The notes below the pieces were generated by a model, which ran no database searches, had not been told where the DNA came from, and saw nothing but the letters and a program-made list of their open reading frames with translations. From positions 1 through 64,000 of the forward strand of contig NZ_JAKJRU010000010.1 in NCBI RefSeq assembly GCF_021726475.1: DNA of 64,000 nucleotides, written 5' to 3'. This document shows positions 31,075-43,604 of this stretch, in pieces; position 1 is the first letter of the stretch; each line of letters opens with the position of its first letter. The position numbers and the translations under genes were made by a program. This stretch comes from Pseudomonas oligotrophica. Lineage in GTDB: Bacteria > Pseudomonadota > Gammaproteobacteria > Pseudomonadales > Pseudomonadaceae.

Positions 31075-32526
31075 ATGGCCCTGCCGACCCTGCGCATCAT
31101 CGGTTTCATCCTCGGCATCTTCCTCATCACCCTGGCCGCCAGCATGGGCGTCCCGATGGGCACCCTGCTGGTCTTCGACCGCACCGAGGAACTCAACGCC
31201 TTCCTCTGGGCCAGCCTGATCACCTTCGGCTGCGGCATGGCGCTGGTGATTCCCGGCCGCCCGGCGATGACCCAGTTGCGCCCGCGCGACATGTACTTCC
31301 TCACCACGGTCAGCTGGCTGGTGGTGTGCTGCTTCGCGGCGCTGCCGATGATGCTGCTGCAGCACATCAGCTACACGGACGCCTTCTTCGAGACCATGTC
31401 GGGCATCACCACCACTGGCTCGACGGTGCTCACCGGGCTGGATCACGCCTCGCCGGGAGTGTTGATGTGGCGCTCCATGCTGCAGTGGCTGGGCGGCATC
31501 GGCTTCATCGGCATGGCGGTGGCGATCCTGCCGCTGCTGCGCGTCGGTGGCATGCGGCTGTTCCAGACCGAGTCGTCGGACTGGTCGCAGAAGGCCCTGC
31601 CCCGCTCGCACGTGATGGCCAAGGCGATCCTCATCGTCTACCTGGGGCTGACGCTGGCCTGCGGCATCGCCTACTGGCTCAGCGGGATGACGCCCTTCGA
31701 GGCGATCAACCACGCGATGACCACCATCGCCACCGGCGGCTACTCGACCTCCGACAACTCGATGGCCAACTTCAGCCCCTCGGCGCACTGGGTCGCGGTG
31801 GTGTTCATGGCGCTCGGCGGCATGCCGTTCATCCTCATGGTCTCGACGTTGCGCGGCAACCGCTATGCGCTGCTCAAGGACCAGCAGGTCCAAGGCTTCG
31901 TGGTCATGCTGGTGCTGATCTGCCTGGGCTTCTCGCTGTGGCTGTGGGCCAAATCGGAGCACGCCTACCTCGATGCCCTGCGCATCGTTTCGCTGAACGT
32001 GGTCTCCGTCGTCACCACCACCGGCTACGCCCTGGGCGACTACACCCTGTGGGGCGAGTTCGCCGTGCTGGTGTTCTTCTACCTGACCTTCATCGGCGGC
32101 TGCTCGGGCTCGACCTCCGGCGGCCTGAAGATCTTCCGCTTCCAGGTCGCCTATTCGCTGCTAAGGGCCAACCTGCAGCAGCTGGTGCATCCGCGCGCGG
32201 TGATCAAGCAGCAGTACAACCGCCACCCGCTGGACGAGGAAATCGTCCGCTCGATCCTGACCTTCTCGTTCTTCTTCACCATTTCCATCGGCGCGCTGGC
32301 CCTGGCCCTGGCCCTGCTCGGCCTGGACATGCTCACCGCGCTGACCGGCGCCGCCACCGCGGTGTGCAATGTCGGCCCGGGCCTGGGCAGCATCATCGGC
32401 CCGGCCGGCAACTTCTCCACCCTGCCGGACGCCGCCAAGTGGCTGCTGTCGGCCGGCATGCTGCTCGGCCGCCTGGAAATCATCACCGTGCTGGTGCTGC
32501 TCACCCCGGCCTTCTGGCGTCACTGA
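31075..32526 (+). CDS. trkH: Potassium uptake protein TrkH
   Basis: 483-aa integral membrane K+ transporter subunit. Four pore-loop repeats are visible: [31 protein letters not shown] and CNVGPGLGS, whose glycines form the selectivity filter; a charged loop follows [15 protein letters not shown]. Length matches TrkH/TrkI. It works with TrkA, which binds NAD(H); trkA is not in the window. I chose the ATG at 31075, 33 bp after a good promoter. Confidence 0.93.
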   Translation: MALPTLRIIGFILGIFLITLAASMGVPMGTLLVFDRTEELNAFLWASLITFGCGMALVIPGRPAMTQLRPRDMYFLTTVSWLVVCCFAALPMMLLQHISYTDAFFETMSGITTTGSTVLTGLDHASPGVLMWRSMLQWLGGIGFIGMAVAILPLLRVGGMRLFQTESSDWSQKALPRSHVMAKAILIVYLGLTLACGIAYWLSGMTPFEAINHAMTTIATGGYSTSDNSMANFSPSAHWVAVVFMALGGMPFILMVSTLRGNRYALLKDQQVQGFVVMLVLICLGFSLWLWAKSEHAYLDALRIVSLNVVSVVTTTGYALGDYTLWGEFAVLVFFYLTFIGGCSGSTSGGLKIFRFQVAYSLLRANLQQLVHPRAVIKQQYNRHPLDEEIVRSILTFSFFFTISIGALALALALLGLDMLTALTGAATAVCNVGPGLGSIIGPAGNFSTLPDAAKWLLSAGMLLGRLEIITVLVLLTPAFWRH

Positions 32527-33455
32527 GCAGGCGTCTCGCGCCTGCTGCCGAACAGGCGCTTGCCAAGACCGACCAGTGCCAACACCAAGCCGCCGGCGAG
32601 CACGCCGAACAGCGCGTTGAGCAGCGTCGGCAGCAGGCCGCCGAGCACGCTGCCGACGTAGGGGATGGCCAGGCTCTGCTCGGCGCTGTTCTCGATCAGG
32701 TGATGCACGGCGCCGATGCCGTGGGCGAGGATGCCGCCGCCGACCATGAACATCGCCGCGGTACCGACCACCGACAGCCCCTTCATCAGCCAGGGCGCCA
32801 CCGCCAGGATGCCGTGGCCGATGCCCTGCAGCGCCGCGCTGCCGGCCCTGCTCAGCGCCAGGCCGAGGTCGTCGAGCTTGACGATGCCGGCCACCAGCCC
32901 GTAGACGCCGACGGTCATGATCAGCGCGATGCCGACCAGCACCGCCACCTGCGTGGCGAAGGTCGCTTCGGCCACCGTGCCCAGGGTGATGGCGATGATC
33001 TCGGCCGAGAGAATGAAGTCGGTACGCACCGCACCGCTGATCTTGCGCTTCTCGAAGGCGACCATGTCCACCGTCGGGTCCAGCAGCGCTTCGCGGCTGC
33101 CGGCGTGCTCGTCCTGGCCGCGGTGCAGGAAGCGGTGCGCGAGCTTCTCGAAGCCCTCGTAGCAGAGGAAGGCACCACCGAGCATCAACAGCGGCGTGAT
33201 CAGCCAGGGCGCCAGCGCGCTGATCAGCAGCGCCGCCGGCACCAGGATCGCCTTGTTGCGCAGCGAGCCCTTGCACACCGCCCAGACCACCGGCAACTCG
33301 CGGTCGGCGCGCACACCGGCGACCTGCTGGGCGTTGAGCGCCAGGTCGTCGCCCAGCACGCCGGAAGTCTTCTTGGCGGCCACCTTGGTCATGACCGATA
33401 CGTCGTCGAGGATGGATGCGATGTCGTCGAGCAGTGCCAGCAGACTGGAAGCCAA
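32520..33455 (-). CDS. DUF808 (YedI-like) inner-membrane protein
   Basis: 311-aa membrane protein of the DUF808 family. The conserved [42 protein letters not shown] start and several hydrophobic helices are diagnostic. Function unknown. The start is probably TTG at 33455; the family N-terminus begins exactly here. It lies four bases after the AraC gene on the same strand, and its end overlaps the trkH end by 7 bp. Confidence 0.85.
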   Translation of the reverse strand: MASSLLALLDDIASILDDVSVMTKVAAKKTSGVLGDDLALNAQQVAGVRADRELPVVWAVCKGSLRNKAILVPAALLISALAPWLITPLLMLGGAFLCYEGFEKLAHRFLHRGQDEHAGSREALLDPTVDMVAFEKRKISGAVRTDFILSAEIIAITLGTVAEATFATQVAVLVGIALIMTVGVYGLVAGIVKLDDLGLALSRAGSAALQGIGHGILAVAPWLMKGLSVVGTAAMFMVGGGILAHGIGAVHHLIENSAEQSLAIPYVGSVLGGLLPTLLNALFGVLAGGLVLALVGLGKRLFGSRRETPAQ

Positions 33456-33459
33456 TTGA

Positions 33460-34572
33460 TCACCTGTCTTGCAAGTCGGAGGGGCGCGGCCTCGGCAGCC
33501 GCTCTGTGTTTAGGGCCGCGTGCTCGGACGTGGGTTCCTCGCCGGCACAGCGGGCGGCACGGAATTCGCTCGGCGTCAGCCGGTACCAGCGCTTGAACGC
33601 GCGGTAGAAGTTGCTCGGATCGGCAAAGCCCAGCAGGTAGGCGACTTCGAGCAGCGCCATGTCCGCCTGCGCCAGGTACTGGCCGGCCAGGTCGCGGCGG
33701 GTATCGTCCAGCAGGCGCTGGAAGCTGCTGCCTTCGGCGTGCAGGCGGCGCTGCAGCGTGCGTTCGGACAGGTGCAGCGCCTGGGCCACCGCGTCGCGGC
33801 GCGGCTCGCCATGCGGCAGCAACCTGCAGAGCACCTGGCGCACGCGATGGCTGATGCGACTGCCGGCGAAGCGCGCCAGGTAGTCACCGGCGAAACGGTC
33901 GTGCAGCTGCGCCAGCGCCTCGTTGGCGGTAGGCAGTGGCCGCTCGAGATCGGCAGCGGCGAACAGCAGCCGGTAGTCCGCACAGTCGAAGCGCAGCGGG
34001 GCCTGGAACAGTGCCTGGTAGGGCTTTGCATCCGCCGGAGGCGGGCTGGCGAAGCAGACCTCGAGGGGCTGCAGCGCGCGGCCGGCCAGCCAGCGGCAGA
34101 AGGCCAGGCAGGCAGCCAGCGAGGCCTCTGCCGCCTGCGGCGCTGCCGGCAGGTCGTCGCCGTGTACGCTGAGCACCAGCGCATAGCCCTCGGCCACCGG
34201 CTGCAGCCGCAGGTCGGCCGCCTCGGCGATGATCCGCTGGTAGCGCACCAGCCGGGCCAGGCCGTCCCTGAGGTTCTGACTGGCCATCAAGGCATAGCCG
34301 ACGACGTGCAGGCTGCCCGGGTGGGTGACCTCGGCCAGGCTCAGGCCGATGGCCGGGTTGCCGGAGCGCTGCACCGCGCGCTGCCACAGCCGGGTCATGT
34401 CATCCTGGGCGAAACGGGCATCGGGGTCGGCCAGCGCGCCATGGTCCAGCCCCAGTTCGGCGAACAGGCTGCGCCCATCCAGGCCGCTTCGCTCCAGCGC
34501 CTGGACAATCGCACCGGCCCAACTGGAGGAGGTCGTGCGTGGAGTGCTCGTCATGGTCGTTGCGGTCTTCAT
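33460..34572 (-). CDS. AraC-family transcriptional regulator
   Basis: About 370 aa, with an N-terminal arabinose-binding-like domain (about residues 20-200) and a C-terminal pair of AraC helix-turn-helix motifs (from about 255; [31 protein letters not shown] and [32 protein letters not shown]). This is the OruR/ArgR-like layout of pseudomonads. The effector is unknown. ATG 34572 and 34554 are both possible starts; neither has a strong ribosome-binding site. It may control the adjacent DUF808 gene. Confidence 0.85.
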   Translation of the reverse strand: MKTATTMTSTPRTTSSSWAGAIVQALERSGLDGRSLFAELGLDHGALADPDARFAQDDMTRLWQRAVQRSGNPAIGLSLAEVTHPGSLHVVGYALMASQNLRDGLARLVRYQRIIAEAADLRLQPVAEGYALVLSVHGDDLPAAPQAAEASLAACLAFCRWLAGRALQPLEVCFASPPPADAKPYQALFQAPLRFDCADYRLLFAAADLERPLPTANEALAQLHDRFAGDYLARFAGSRISHRVRQVLCRLLPHGEPRRDAVAQALHLSERTLQRRLHAEGSSFQRLLDDTRRDLAGQYLAQADMALLEVAYLLGFADPSNFYRAFKRWYRLTPSEFRAARCAGEEPTSEHAALNTERLPRPRPSDLQDR

Positions 34573-34709
34573 CCGGCGGCAGGGCTGCGCTGCAAGGCTA
34601 CTAAACTGGCACCGGCGGACACTGGCCTGCAAGCCCGGCGTTGCTAGGGTGCGCAGGCCCCGGGCGCAACGCCGGCCCGGACAATTACAACAACAACAGG
34701 AGGTTCGCC

Positions 34710-35027
34710 ATGCGCAGCCAGACCACCGAGCGCTTCACCAGCTTCGCCGAGTTCTACCCCTTCTACCTCGCCGAGCATCGCAACCGTACCTGCCGCCGCC
34801 TGCACTTCGCCGGCAGCCTGCTGGTGCTGGCCATCCTGGCCTATGCCCTGGCCAGTGGCCAGTGGCTCTGGCTGCTGGCGATGCCGGTCGCCGGCTACGG
34901 CTTCGCCTGGGTCGGCCACTTCGTCTTCGAGAAGAACCGCCCGGCCACCTTCCAATACCCGCTGTACAGCTTCATGGGCGACTGGGTAATGCTGCGCGAC
35001 ATGCTGACCGGTCGCCTGCCCCTCTGA
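34710..35027 (+). CDS. Mpo1-like (DUF962) membrane protein
   Basis: 105-aa protein with two to three hydrophobic helices. Histidine-rich motifs EHRNRTCRRLHFAGS and GHFVFEKNRPATF match the DUF962/Mpo1 family; yeast Mpo1 is an iron dioxygenase of fatty-acid alpha-oxidation. Role in bacteria unproven. The ATG at 34710 has a perfect AGGAGG at 6 bp. Confidence 0.85.
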   Translation: MRSQTTERFTSFAEFYPFYLAEHRNRTCRRLHFAGSLLVLAILAYALASGQWLWLLAMPVAGYGFAWVGHFVFEKNRPATFQYPLYSFMGDWVMLRDMLTGRLPL

Positions 35028-35060
35028 TTCCAGGCGTCTAGACCGGGCCGTTGCGCGCGT

Positions 35061-35089
35061 TTGGCGTGGACGCGGGGCTTGGTTATCAT
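35061..35089 (+). promoter_or_regulatory. Candidate cyaB promoter
   Basis: TTGGCG (35061-35066) and TATCAT (35084-35089) with an ideal 17-bp spacer. The start site near 35097 would give a leader of about 145 bases before the cyaB ATG. Confidence 0.45.
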
Positions 35090-35241
35090 CGCTGCCTCGG
35101 TCTGGCCGGGAAGGGCTGGTGCGATGCTTGCATCCAGCCGCCGGACCACCCAGATGTGCCTGGTTCGCCAAATAACCGTCGCGACCGGCCGCCAACAGCG
35201 CCTGGAACAGGGCGTCGTACAAATTCAGGGAAGCACGCCAG

Positions 35242-36630
35242 ATGAGCACCATCACGGTCGAACGCCGCAACGGCCTCGCCACTCGCACGTTGCGCGAGTA
35301 CTACTCGCGCGTCCTGGCCTACCTGGCCTGCGCCGCCACCCTGGCCGCCGGCACCTATACCCAGTTCTTTTCCGCCGACCTGCTGTGGATGGTGCCCTAC
35401 GCCCTGCTCTACCCGCACTTCGCCTATCACCTGTCCTACCGTTTCAAACGCGACCACGCCGAGCGCACCTCGCAGGTACTGATCTGCCTGGACGCCTTCA
35501 ACGCCGGCACCGGGGTCGTGCTGCTGGGCTTTGCCGTGGTGCCGAGCCTGATGTTCCTGCTCGCGCTGTGCTTCAGCGCGCTGGTTGGCGGCAGCCTGCA
35601 TCGCATGCTGCTGGCGATGTTCTGCGCCGGCCTGGCGATCGGCGCCGGCTACCTGCTGCTGCCGTTCGAGTACCTGGGCACCACGCCGGCGCTCGTCTCG
35701 CTGGTGAGCATCCTGGTCACCTCGCTGTACATCTGTGCCACCGCCTACTACGTGCACCAGCAGGGCCTGCGCCTGGCGCAGGCGCGCAGCGAGATCGAGG
35801 CCGAGCAGGCCAAGGCCGCACGCCTGGCGCGCAGCCTCGCCAAATACCTGTCGCCGCAGGTGTGGGAATCGATCTTCAGCGGCAAGCGGCACGTGCGCCT
35901 GGAGACCCAGCGCAAGAAGCTCTCGGTGTTCTTTTCCGACATCAAGGGCTTCACCGAACTGTCCGAGGAGCTGGAAGCCGAGGCGCTGACCGACCTGCTC
36001 AACAACTACCTCAACGAGATGTCGAAGATCGCCCTCAAGTACGGCGGCACCATCGACAAGTTCGTCGGCGACTGCGTGATGGTGTTCTTCGGCGACCCCA
36101 CCAGCCAGGGCGCCAAGAAGGACGCCGTCGCCGCGGTGTCCATGGCCATCGCCATGCGCAAGCACATGAAGGTGCTGCGCCAGCAGTGGCGCGCCCAGGG
36201 CATCACCAAGCCCATGGAGATTCGCATGGGCATCAACACCGGCTACTGCACGGTCGGCAACTTCGGCGCCGACACGCGCATGGACTACACCATCATCGGC
36301 CGCGAAGTGAACCTCGCCAGCCGCCTGGAAAGCGCCGCCGAAGCCAGCGAGATCCTCATCTCCCACGAGACCTACTCGCTGGTCAAGGACGTGATCATGT
36401 GCCGCGACAAGGGCCAGATCGGCGTCAAGGGCTTCTCGCGGCCGGTGCAGATCTACCAGGTGGTCGATTTCCGCCGTGACCTGGGCGCGACCTCCAGCTT
36501 CGTCGAGCACGAGATGCCGGGCTTCTCCATGTACCTGGACACCAACGGCGTGGAGAACTTCGACAAGGAACGCGTCATCCAGGCGCTGAACCTAGCCGCA
36601 CAGAAGCTGCGCGACAAGGTCATACTCTGA
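35242..36630 (+). CDS. cyaB: Adenylate cyclase CyaB (class III, MASE2 sensor)
   Basis: 462-aa membrane adenylate cyclase making cAMP. The N-terminal half has about six helices forming a MASE2 domain (about 20-175), then a short linker and the class III catalytic domain (about 215-400). Metal-binding Asp233 in FFSDIKGFTELS and Asp277 in FVGDCVM are present, and GREVNLASRLE holds the transition-state Asn/Arg. In P. aeruginosa CyaB makes cAMP for Vfr-dependent control. Confidence 0.93.
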   Translation: MSTITVERRNGLATRTLREYYSRVLAYLACAATLAAGTYTQFFSADLLWMVPYALLYPHFAYHLSYRFKRDHAERTSQVLICLDAFNAGTGVVLLGFAVVPSLMFLLALCFSALVGGSLHRMLLAMFCAGLAIGAGYLLLPFEYLGTTPALVSLVSILVTSLYICATAYYVHQQGLRLAQARSEIEAEQAKAARLARSLAKYLSPQVWESIFSGKRHVRLETQRKKLSVFFSDIKGFTELSEELEAEALTDLLNNYLNEMSKIALKYGGTIDKFVGDCVMVFFGDPTSQGAKKDAVAAVSMAIAMRKHMKVLRQQWRAQGITKPMEIRMGINTGYCTVGNFGADTRMDYTIIGREVNLASRLESAAEASEILISHETYSLVKDVIMCRDKGQIGVKGFSRPVQIYQVVDFRRDLGATSSFVEHEMPGFSMYLDTNGVENFDKERVIQALNLAAQKLRDKVIL

Positions 36631-36685
36631 CCCGCATCGGCGTACGGCCAGCCTCGACCCGCACGCCATCGCCACCGGAACCACG

Positions 36686-37555
36686 ATGACCCCACGCAAC
36701 GCCCTGCTGGCGATCCACCTCGGCGCGCTGATGTTCGGCCTGTCCGGCGTGCTCGGCAAGCTGGCCGCCAGCACCCCGCTGACCATCACTTTCGGCCGCG
36801 CCCTGTTCGCCGTGCTGGCGTTGCTGCTGGTCGCCGCGCTGCTGCCGCGCAGCGGTGCCCTGCCCGACTGGCGCCAGCGCGGCCGGCTGCTGTTCGGCGG
36901 CCTGCTGCTCGGCGGGCACTGGCTGACCTTCTTCATCGCGGTCAAGACGGCCGGGGTCGGCATCGCCACCCTCGGCTTCGCCAGCTTCCCTGCCTTCACC
37001 ATCCTGCTCGAGGGCCTGCTCTTCGGTGAACGCACGCGGCCGGCCGAACATGCCCTGGTCGCCCTGGTGAGCCTCGGCCTGCTGCTGGTCGCGCCCAACT
37101 TCGATCTCGCCAGCCAGGCCACCGGCGGGCTGCTCTACGGCGTCGCCTCGGGCCTGCTGTTCGCCCTGCTTTCGCTGCTCAACCGCGCGGTGACCCGCGG
37201 CCTCGACCCGGTGCAGTGCGCGCTCTGGCAGAACCTGGCCATCGTCGCCGTGCTGGCGTTGCCGAGCGCGCCCGCCTGGCGCCAGGTCCCGGCGCTGGAC
37301 TGGCTGTGGATCGCCCTGCTCGGCGTGCTCTGCACCGGCCTGGCCCACAGCCTGTTCGTCGCCAGCCTGCGGGTGCTCAAGGCGCGCACCACCTCGGTGA
37401 TCTTCGCCCTGGAGCCGGTCTATGGCATCGCCATCGCCTGGTGGCTGTTCGACGAACAGCCCGGCCCGCGCATGCTGGCCGGCGGTGCGCTGATCATCCT
37501 TGCCAGCATCATTGCCAGTCGCCTGAAGGCCTCCGCGCCAAGCGCCGGGGCCTGA
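36686..37555 (+). CDS. EamA-family drug/metabolite exporter
   Basis: 289-aa permease with ten predicted transmembrane helices and two EamA repeats (about 5-135 and 145-280). GVGIATLGFASFPAFTILLEGLLFGERTRP and SVIFALEPVYGIAIAWWLFDEQP are the repeated family motifs. Substrate unknown. It starts 55 bp after cyaB and may be in the same transcript. Confidence 0.88.
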   Translation: MTPRNALLAIHLGALMFGLSGVLGKLAASTPLTITFGRALFAVLALLLVAALLPRSGALPDWRQRGRLLFGGLLLGGHWLTFFIAVKTAGVGIATLGFASFPAFTILLEGLLFGERTRPAEHALVALVSLGLLLVAPNFDLASQATGGLLYGVASGLLFALLSLLNRAVTRGLDPVQCALWQNLAIVAVLALPSAPAWRQVPALDWLWIALLGVLCTGLAHSLFVASLRVLKARTTSVIFALEPVYGIAIAWWLFDEQPGPRMLAGGALIILASIIASRLKASAPSAGA

Positions 37556-37560
37556 GCCGT

Positions 37561-37845
37561 TCAGGGCCGGTCGTTGTGGCCGAGCGAGCGCTCCGGGTCG
37601 ATGCGATCGCGCACCCGCTGCTTGAGCACCTTGGCCTCCGGGAAGCCGCCGTCGAGCTTGCGTTCCCAGAGCTGCTCGCCGTCGCAGGTAATCCGGAAGA
37701 CACCGCCGCTGCCGGGCTCCAGGGCAACCCGGCCGAGGTCGTCGGCGAAGGTCGACAGCAGTTCCTGCGCCAGCCAGGCCGCGCGAAGCAACCACTGGCA
37801 CTGCGTGCAATAGGTGATGACGATTTCCGGCTTGGCACGGTTCAT
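37561..37845 (-). CDS. SelT/SelW/SelH-family thioredoxin-like protein
   Basis: 94-aa Rdx-family protein. The redox motif CTQC at about residue 13 (ITYCTQCQW) keeps cysteine in place of the selenocysteine of SelW, and the GVFRITCDGEQLWERK and GGFPEAKVLKQRVRD segments are typical. Probably a small redox protein; partners unknown. The ATG at 37845 matches the family start. Confidence 0.87.
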   Translation of the reverse strand: MNRAKPEIVITYCTQCQWLLRAAWLAQELLSTFADDLGRVALEPGSGGVFRITCDGEQLWERKLDGGFPEAKVLKQRVRDRIDPERSLGHNDRP

Positions 37846-37874
37846 GGCGGGGCTCCTGGCGATGGTGGCGGACC

Positions 37875-37880
37875 TATAAT
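37875..37880 (+). promoter_or_regulatory. TATAAT -10 element of plpD
   Basis: A perfect TATAAT lies 39 bp before the plpD ATG. No convincing -35 is found at the normal distance, so an activator may be needed or the promoter relies on the -10. Confidence 0.35.
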
Positions 37881-37918
37881 GCCCGAGCTCCGTCCCCCTT
37901 CGCTCGCCGGGTTCCGCC

Positions 37919-40102
37919 ATGTACCGCCTGTTCTCGCTCCTGCTGCTCAGTTGCCTGCCGCTGTTGGCCAGCGCTGCCGACCTGCCTCGCACCGGCCTGG
38001 TGCTGTCCGGCGGTGCCGCTCGCGGGCTGGCGCACATCGGCGTGCTCAAGGCCCTGGAGGAACAGGACGTGCGCATCGACGCCATCGCCGGCACCAGCAT
38101 GGGCGCGGTGATCGGCGGGCTCTACGCCTCGGGCTATACCGTCGCGGAACTGGAGCAGCTGGCCCGCACGCTCGACTGGCAGCAGGTGCTCTCCGACGAC
38201 CCGCCGCGCGCCGACGTGCCCTTCCGCCGCAAGCAGGACGACCGCGACTTCCTGGTCAAGCGCAAGCTCAGCTTCCGTGACGACGGCAGCCTCGGCCTGC
38301 CGCTGGGGGTGATCCAGGGCCAGAACCTGGCCCTGCTGCTCGAACGCCTGCTGGTTCATGTCAGCGACACCCGCGACTTCGATCGCCTGCCGATCCCCTT
38401 CCGCGCGGTGGCCACCGACATCGCCAACGACGCCAAGGTGGTGTTTCGCAGTGGCCACCTGCCCCAGGCCATCCGCGCCAGCATGTCGATCCCGGCGGTG
38501 TTCGCGCCGGTGGAGGTCGACGGTCGCCTGCTGGTCGACGGCGGCATGGTCGACAACATCCCCATGGACGTGGCCCGCCAGATGGGCGTCGACCGCCTCA
38601 TCGTGGTCGACATCGGCACGCCGCTGATGGCGCGCGACCAGTTGCTCACCGTGGTCGATGTGCTGAACCAGACGACCACCATGATGACCCGGCGCAACTC
38701 CGAGGCCCAGCTGGCCACCCAGCGCCCGGAAGACGTCCTCATCCAGCCGCCGCTGGCGGCCTACGGCTCCACCGACTTCGGCAGCACCGAGCAGCTGATG
38801 GATGCCGGCTACCGCGCCGCACAGGCGCTGCAAGGCCGCCTCGCCGAACTGCGCAGCCCCGCCGGTGGCAACCCGGCGCTGACCCTGGCGCGCAGCGCCG
38901 AGCCGCGGGCGCCGGTGATTTCGGCCATCCGCATCGAGAACGACTCCGAGGTGGCCGATGCGGTGATCCGCCGGCACATCCGCCAGCGCCTCGGCGAGCC
39001 GCTCGACCTCGGCGACCTGCAGAAGGACATGGGCACGCTCTATGGCCTGGACTACTTCGAGCAGGTCGAATACCGCGTGGTACACGGCCAGGTCGGCAAC
39101 ACCCTGGTGGTCAGCGCCAAGCAGAAGCGCGCCGGCACCGACTACCTGCGCCTGGGGCTGAACCTGTCCGACGATTTTCGCGGCGACAGCGCGTACAACA
39201 TCGGCGCGAGCTTTCGCAAGAACGGCATCAACCCGCTAGGCGCCGAATGGCTCACGCGCCTGCAACTGGGCGACCGCCAGGAACTGTTCAGCGAGTTCTA
39301 CCAGCCGCTGGACGCCGGCTCGCGCTGGTTCGCCGCGCCCAACCTGTATCTCGAGGCGCAGAACGTCGAAGCCATTCTCGATAACGACCCGATCGCCGAA
39401 TACCGCCTGCAGCGCTATGGCTACGGGCTGAACCTCGGTCGCCAGATCGCCAACAACGGCGAGCTCCGCTTCGGCATCGGCCAGGCCTGGGGCGATGCCG
39501 ACGTGCGGGTCGGCGAGCGCGACCTGCCGGACTTCAGCTTCAGCGAGGGCTACTACGAGCTGCGCTACTCCTTCGACACCCTCGATGACGTCGACTTCCC
39601 CCACGAGGGCGAGGACATCGGCCTGACGCTGCGGCAGTACACCCCCGGGCTCGGTTCCGACGAACGCTACCGGCAGTGGCAGCTGCGCCTGGACAAGGCG
39701 CTCGGGCTGGGGCCGAACACCTGGGTGATCGGCGGCCGCTACGGCCGCACGCTGGACGACACCGAAGTGGTCACCTCCAGCTTCCTGCTGGGCGGTGCTC
39801 GCCAGTTGTCGGGCTTTCGCCAGGACGCCGTGGCCGGGCAGAACATCAGCCTCGGCCGCGTCGTCTACTACCGCCGCATGACCCCGCGCGCCTTCCTGCC
39901 GCTGGATTTCCCCGTCTACCTAGGCGCCTCGCTCGAGCGCGGCCGCGCCTGGAACAACGACAACGACTTCGACAGCGGCTACATCAACGCGGCCAGCATC
40001 TTCCTCGGCTACGACACCCCGCTCGGCCCGCTGAACATCGGCTACGGCGCCAACGACCAGGAGGAGCAGGCGCTCTACCTGGACCTCGGGCGCAGCTTCT
40101 GA
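37919..40102 (+). CDS. plpD: Patatin-like type Vd autotransporter PlpD
   Basis: 727-aa secreted lipase/phospholipase fused to its own outer-membrane pore. A signal peptide (cleavage near 20) leads to a patatin domain (about 24-320) with oxyanion loop GGAARG, nucleophile Ser60 in GTSMG and catalytic Asp207 in DGGMVDN; a POTRA domain (about 330-410) and a 16-stranded Omp85-like barrel ending in phenylalanine (YLDLGRSF) follow. Domain order and catalytic numbering agree with P. aeruginosa PlpD. Confidence 0.94.
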   Translation: MYRLFSLLLLSCLPLLASAADLPRTGLVLSGGAARGLAHIGVLKALEEQDVRIDAIAGTSMGAVIGGLYASGYTVAELEQLARTLDWQQVLSDDPPRADVPFRRKQDDRDFLVKRKLSFRDDGSLGLPLGVIQGQNLALLLERLLVHVSDTRDFDRLPIPFRAVATDIANDAKVVFRSGHLPQAIRASMSIPAVFAPVEVDGRLLVDGGMVDNIPMDVARQMGVDRLIVVDIGTPLMARDQLLTVVDVLNQTTTMMTRRNSEAQLATQRPEDVLIQPPLAAYGSTDFGSTEQLMDAGYRAAQALQGRLAELRSPAGGNPALTLARSAEPRAPVISAIRIENDSEVADAVIRRHIRQRLGEPLDLGDLQKDMGTLYGLDYFEQVEYRVVHGQVGNTLVVSAKQKRAGTDYLRLGLNLSDDFRGDSAYNIGASFRKNGINPLGAEWLTRLQLGDRQELFSEFYQPLDAGSRWFAAPNLYLEAQNVEAILDNDPIAEYRLQRYGYGLNLGRQIANNGELRFGIGQAWGDADVRVGERDLPDFSFSEGYYELRYSFDTLDDVDFPHEGEDIGLTLRQYTPGLGSDERYRQWQLRLDKALGLGPNTWVIGGRYGRTLDDTEVVTSSFLLGGARQLSGFRQDAVAGQNISLGRVVYYRRMTPRAFLPLDFPVYLGASLERGRAWNNDNDFDSGYINAASIFLGYDTPLGPLNIGYGANDQEEQALYLDLGRSF

Positions 40103-40110
40103 GGGCCGAC

Positions 40111-40542
40111 TCAGCGCTTGTTGAGGTTGGCGAGGATCCGCGCGTGGACCTGCTGGCATTTGCGCAGGTCTTCCTCGGAGATGCCGGCGAAGAGTTCTTC
40201 GCGCACCTGGGTGGAGATCGCCTCGATGCGGCGGATCAGCGGCATCGCCGGTTCGCCGAGGACGATGCGCTTGGCGCGCCGGTCCTCGGGCGAGGCCTGG
40301 CGGTGCACCAGGCCCTGCGCTTCCAGGCTGTCGAGCAGCCGGGCCAGGGTCGGGCCTTCCACGGCGACGCTCTGCGCCAGTTCGCGCTGGGTCGGCAGGT
40401 GATCGAAACGGGCGAGATGCAGGAGAACCAGCCAGCGGGCCTGGGAAAGGCCAAGATCGGCCAGGCGGCGATCCAGTTCGGCGCGCCAGCCACGCGACAG
40501 TTGCGCCAGTTGCATGGCGAAGCGGTGTTGCTCGGTATACAT
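40111..40542 (-). CDS. slyA: SlyA-type MarR-family regulator
   Basis: 143-aa MarR-family winged-helix regulator. LAQLSRGWRAELDRRLADLGLSQARWLVLLHLA and PTLARLLDSLEAQGLVHRQASPEDRRAKRI resemble enterobacterial SlyA, including the DRRAKRI wing. I chose the ATG at 40542. A TTAGC-GA-GCTAA box, one base from the SlyA consensus TTAGCAAGCTAA, lies 29 bp upstream, indicating autoregulation. Confidence 0.85.
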   Translation of the reverse strand: MYTEQHRFAMQLAQLSRGWRAELDRRLADLGLSQARWLVLLHLARFDHLPTQRELAQSVAVEGPTLARLLDSLEAQGLVHRQASPEDRRAKRIVLGEPAMPLIRRIEAISTQVREELFAGISEEDLRKCQQVHARILANLNKR

Positions 40543-40571
40543 GGGACCTGGAGTTCCAGAATTACTAATTA

Positions 40572-40583
40572 TTAGCGAGCTAA
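40572..40583. promoter_or_regulatory. SlyA operator
   Basis: TTAGCGAGCTAA has perfect TTAGC/GCTAA arms and differs at one central base from the SlyA consensus TTAGCAAGCTAA. A second AT-rich palindrome, CTAAT-T-ATTAG (40565-40575), overlaps it. Both sit in the predicted promoter of the slyA-like gene. Confidence 0.6.
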
Positions 40584-40713
40584 CCACAGCCCCGGAACAC
40601 AAGGCAAGACTACCAATGGCGCGATGCAATCAACGAAACGGGCCGTCGCCCAGGCAGGCCGCGCGAAACCGGGCGCCGCGCCCGCCGGAGCGACGTCCGT
40701 CTGACGCAGCCGG

Positions 40714-42837
<2,124 letters not shown>

Positions 42838-43000
42838 GCCGGTCTCCGAAACAAGGCGCGCAGTATACGCCAGGCGCCGCCCGCAGGCCGTCGCTCGACC
42901 GCCGGCCGGTCGCGCGGCGGCAAGCCCCGCGCCCGGCGAGTGGCCTCTAGGCCGCGGCTCGTCTAGAATCCGCCTGAATTCTTCCTCAAGGTAGTTCCCG

Positions 43001-43588
43001 ATGTCCTTCGCCGAGCAACTCGCCCGTCTGCAAGTCTTCCTCGATGCCGATGACCTGCATGAGGAAGCGCTTGATTACATCGCTGCGCATGGCTACCTGA
43101 CCGCGCTGTCCATCTGCTCCGAGCAGGTGCCCGAGCGCGAGTGGATCGACGCCCTGTTCGCCGAGCCGCCGAAATACCAGGACGACACCGAACGCGACGC
43201 CATCGAGGCGACGCTGGTCCAGCTCAAGGCCCACATCGCCCGCCAACTGGCCAGCGACGAGGACATGGAGCTGCCCTGCGAGCTCGACCTGGGCGACGAT
43301 CCGGACGACTCCGAGCTGCGCGGCTGGTGCATCGGCTTCATGGAAGGGGTGTTCCTGCGCGAGGAAGCCTGGTTCGAGGACGCCGAGGAGGAAGTCAGCG
43401 AGCTGCTGCTGCCGATCATGGTCGGCTCGGGCCTGTTCGACGAGCAGCCCGAGTTCGCCGAGATCGCCGCCAGCCCCGAACTGGTCGCCGAGATGGTCGC
43501 GCAGATTCCGGAAATCCTCACCGCGCTCTATCTGATCTGCCATGCGCCCGAGGAAAAGCCCGCCCTGCTCAAGCCGCGGCGTCACTGA
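43001..43588 (+). CDS. YecA/YgfB family protein
   Basis: 195-aa acidic, helical protein of the UPF0149 (YecA/YgfB) family: a helical start ([35 protein letters not shown]) and [38 protein letters not shown]. No C-terminal SEC-C zinc motif is present. Function unclear. The ATG at 43001 has AAGG at 8 bp. Confidence 0.85.
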   Translation: MSFAEQLARLQVFLDADDLHEEALDYIAAHGYLTALSICSEQVPEREWIDALFAEPPKYQDDTERDAIEATLVQLKAHIARQLASDEDMELPCELDLGDDPDDSELRGWCIGFMEGVFLREEAWFEDAEEEVSELLLPIMVGSGLFDEQPEFAEIAASPELVAEMVAQIPEILTALYLICHAPEEKPALLKPRRH

Positions 43589-43604
43589 CCACGGGCCGAC
43601 CGCC

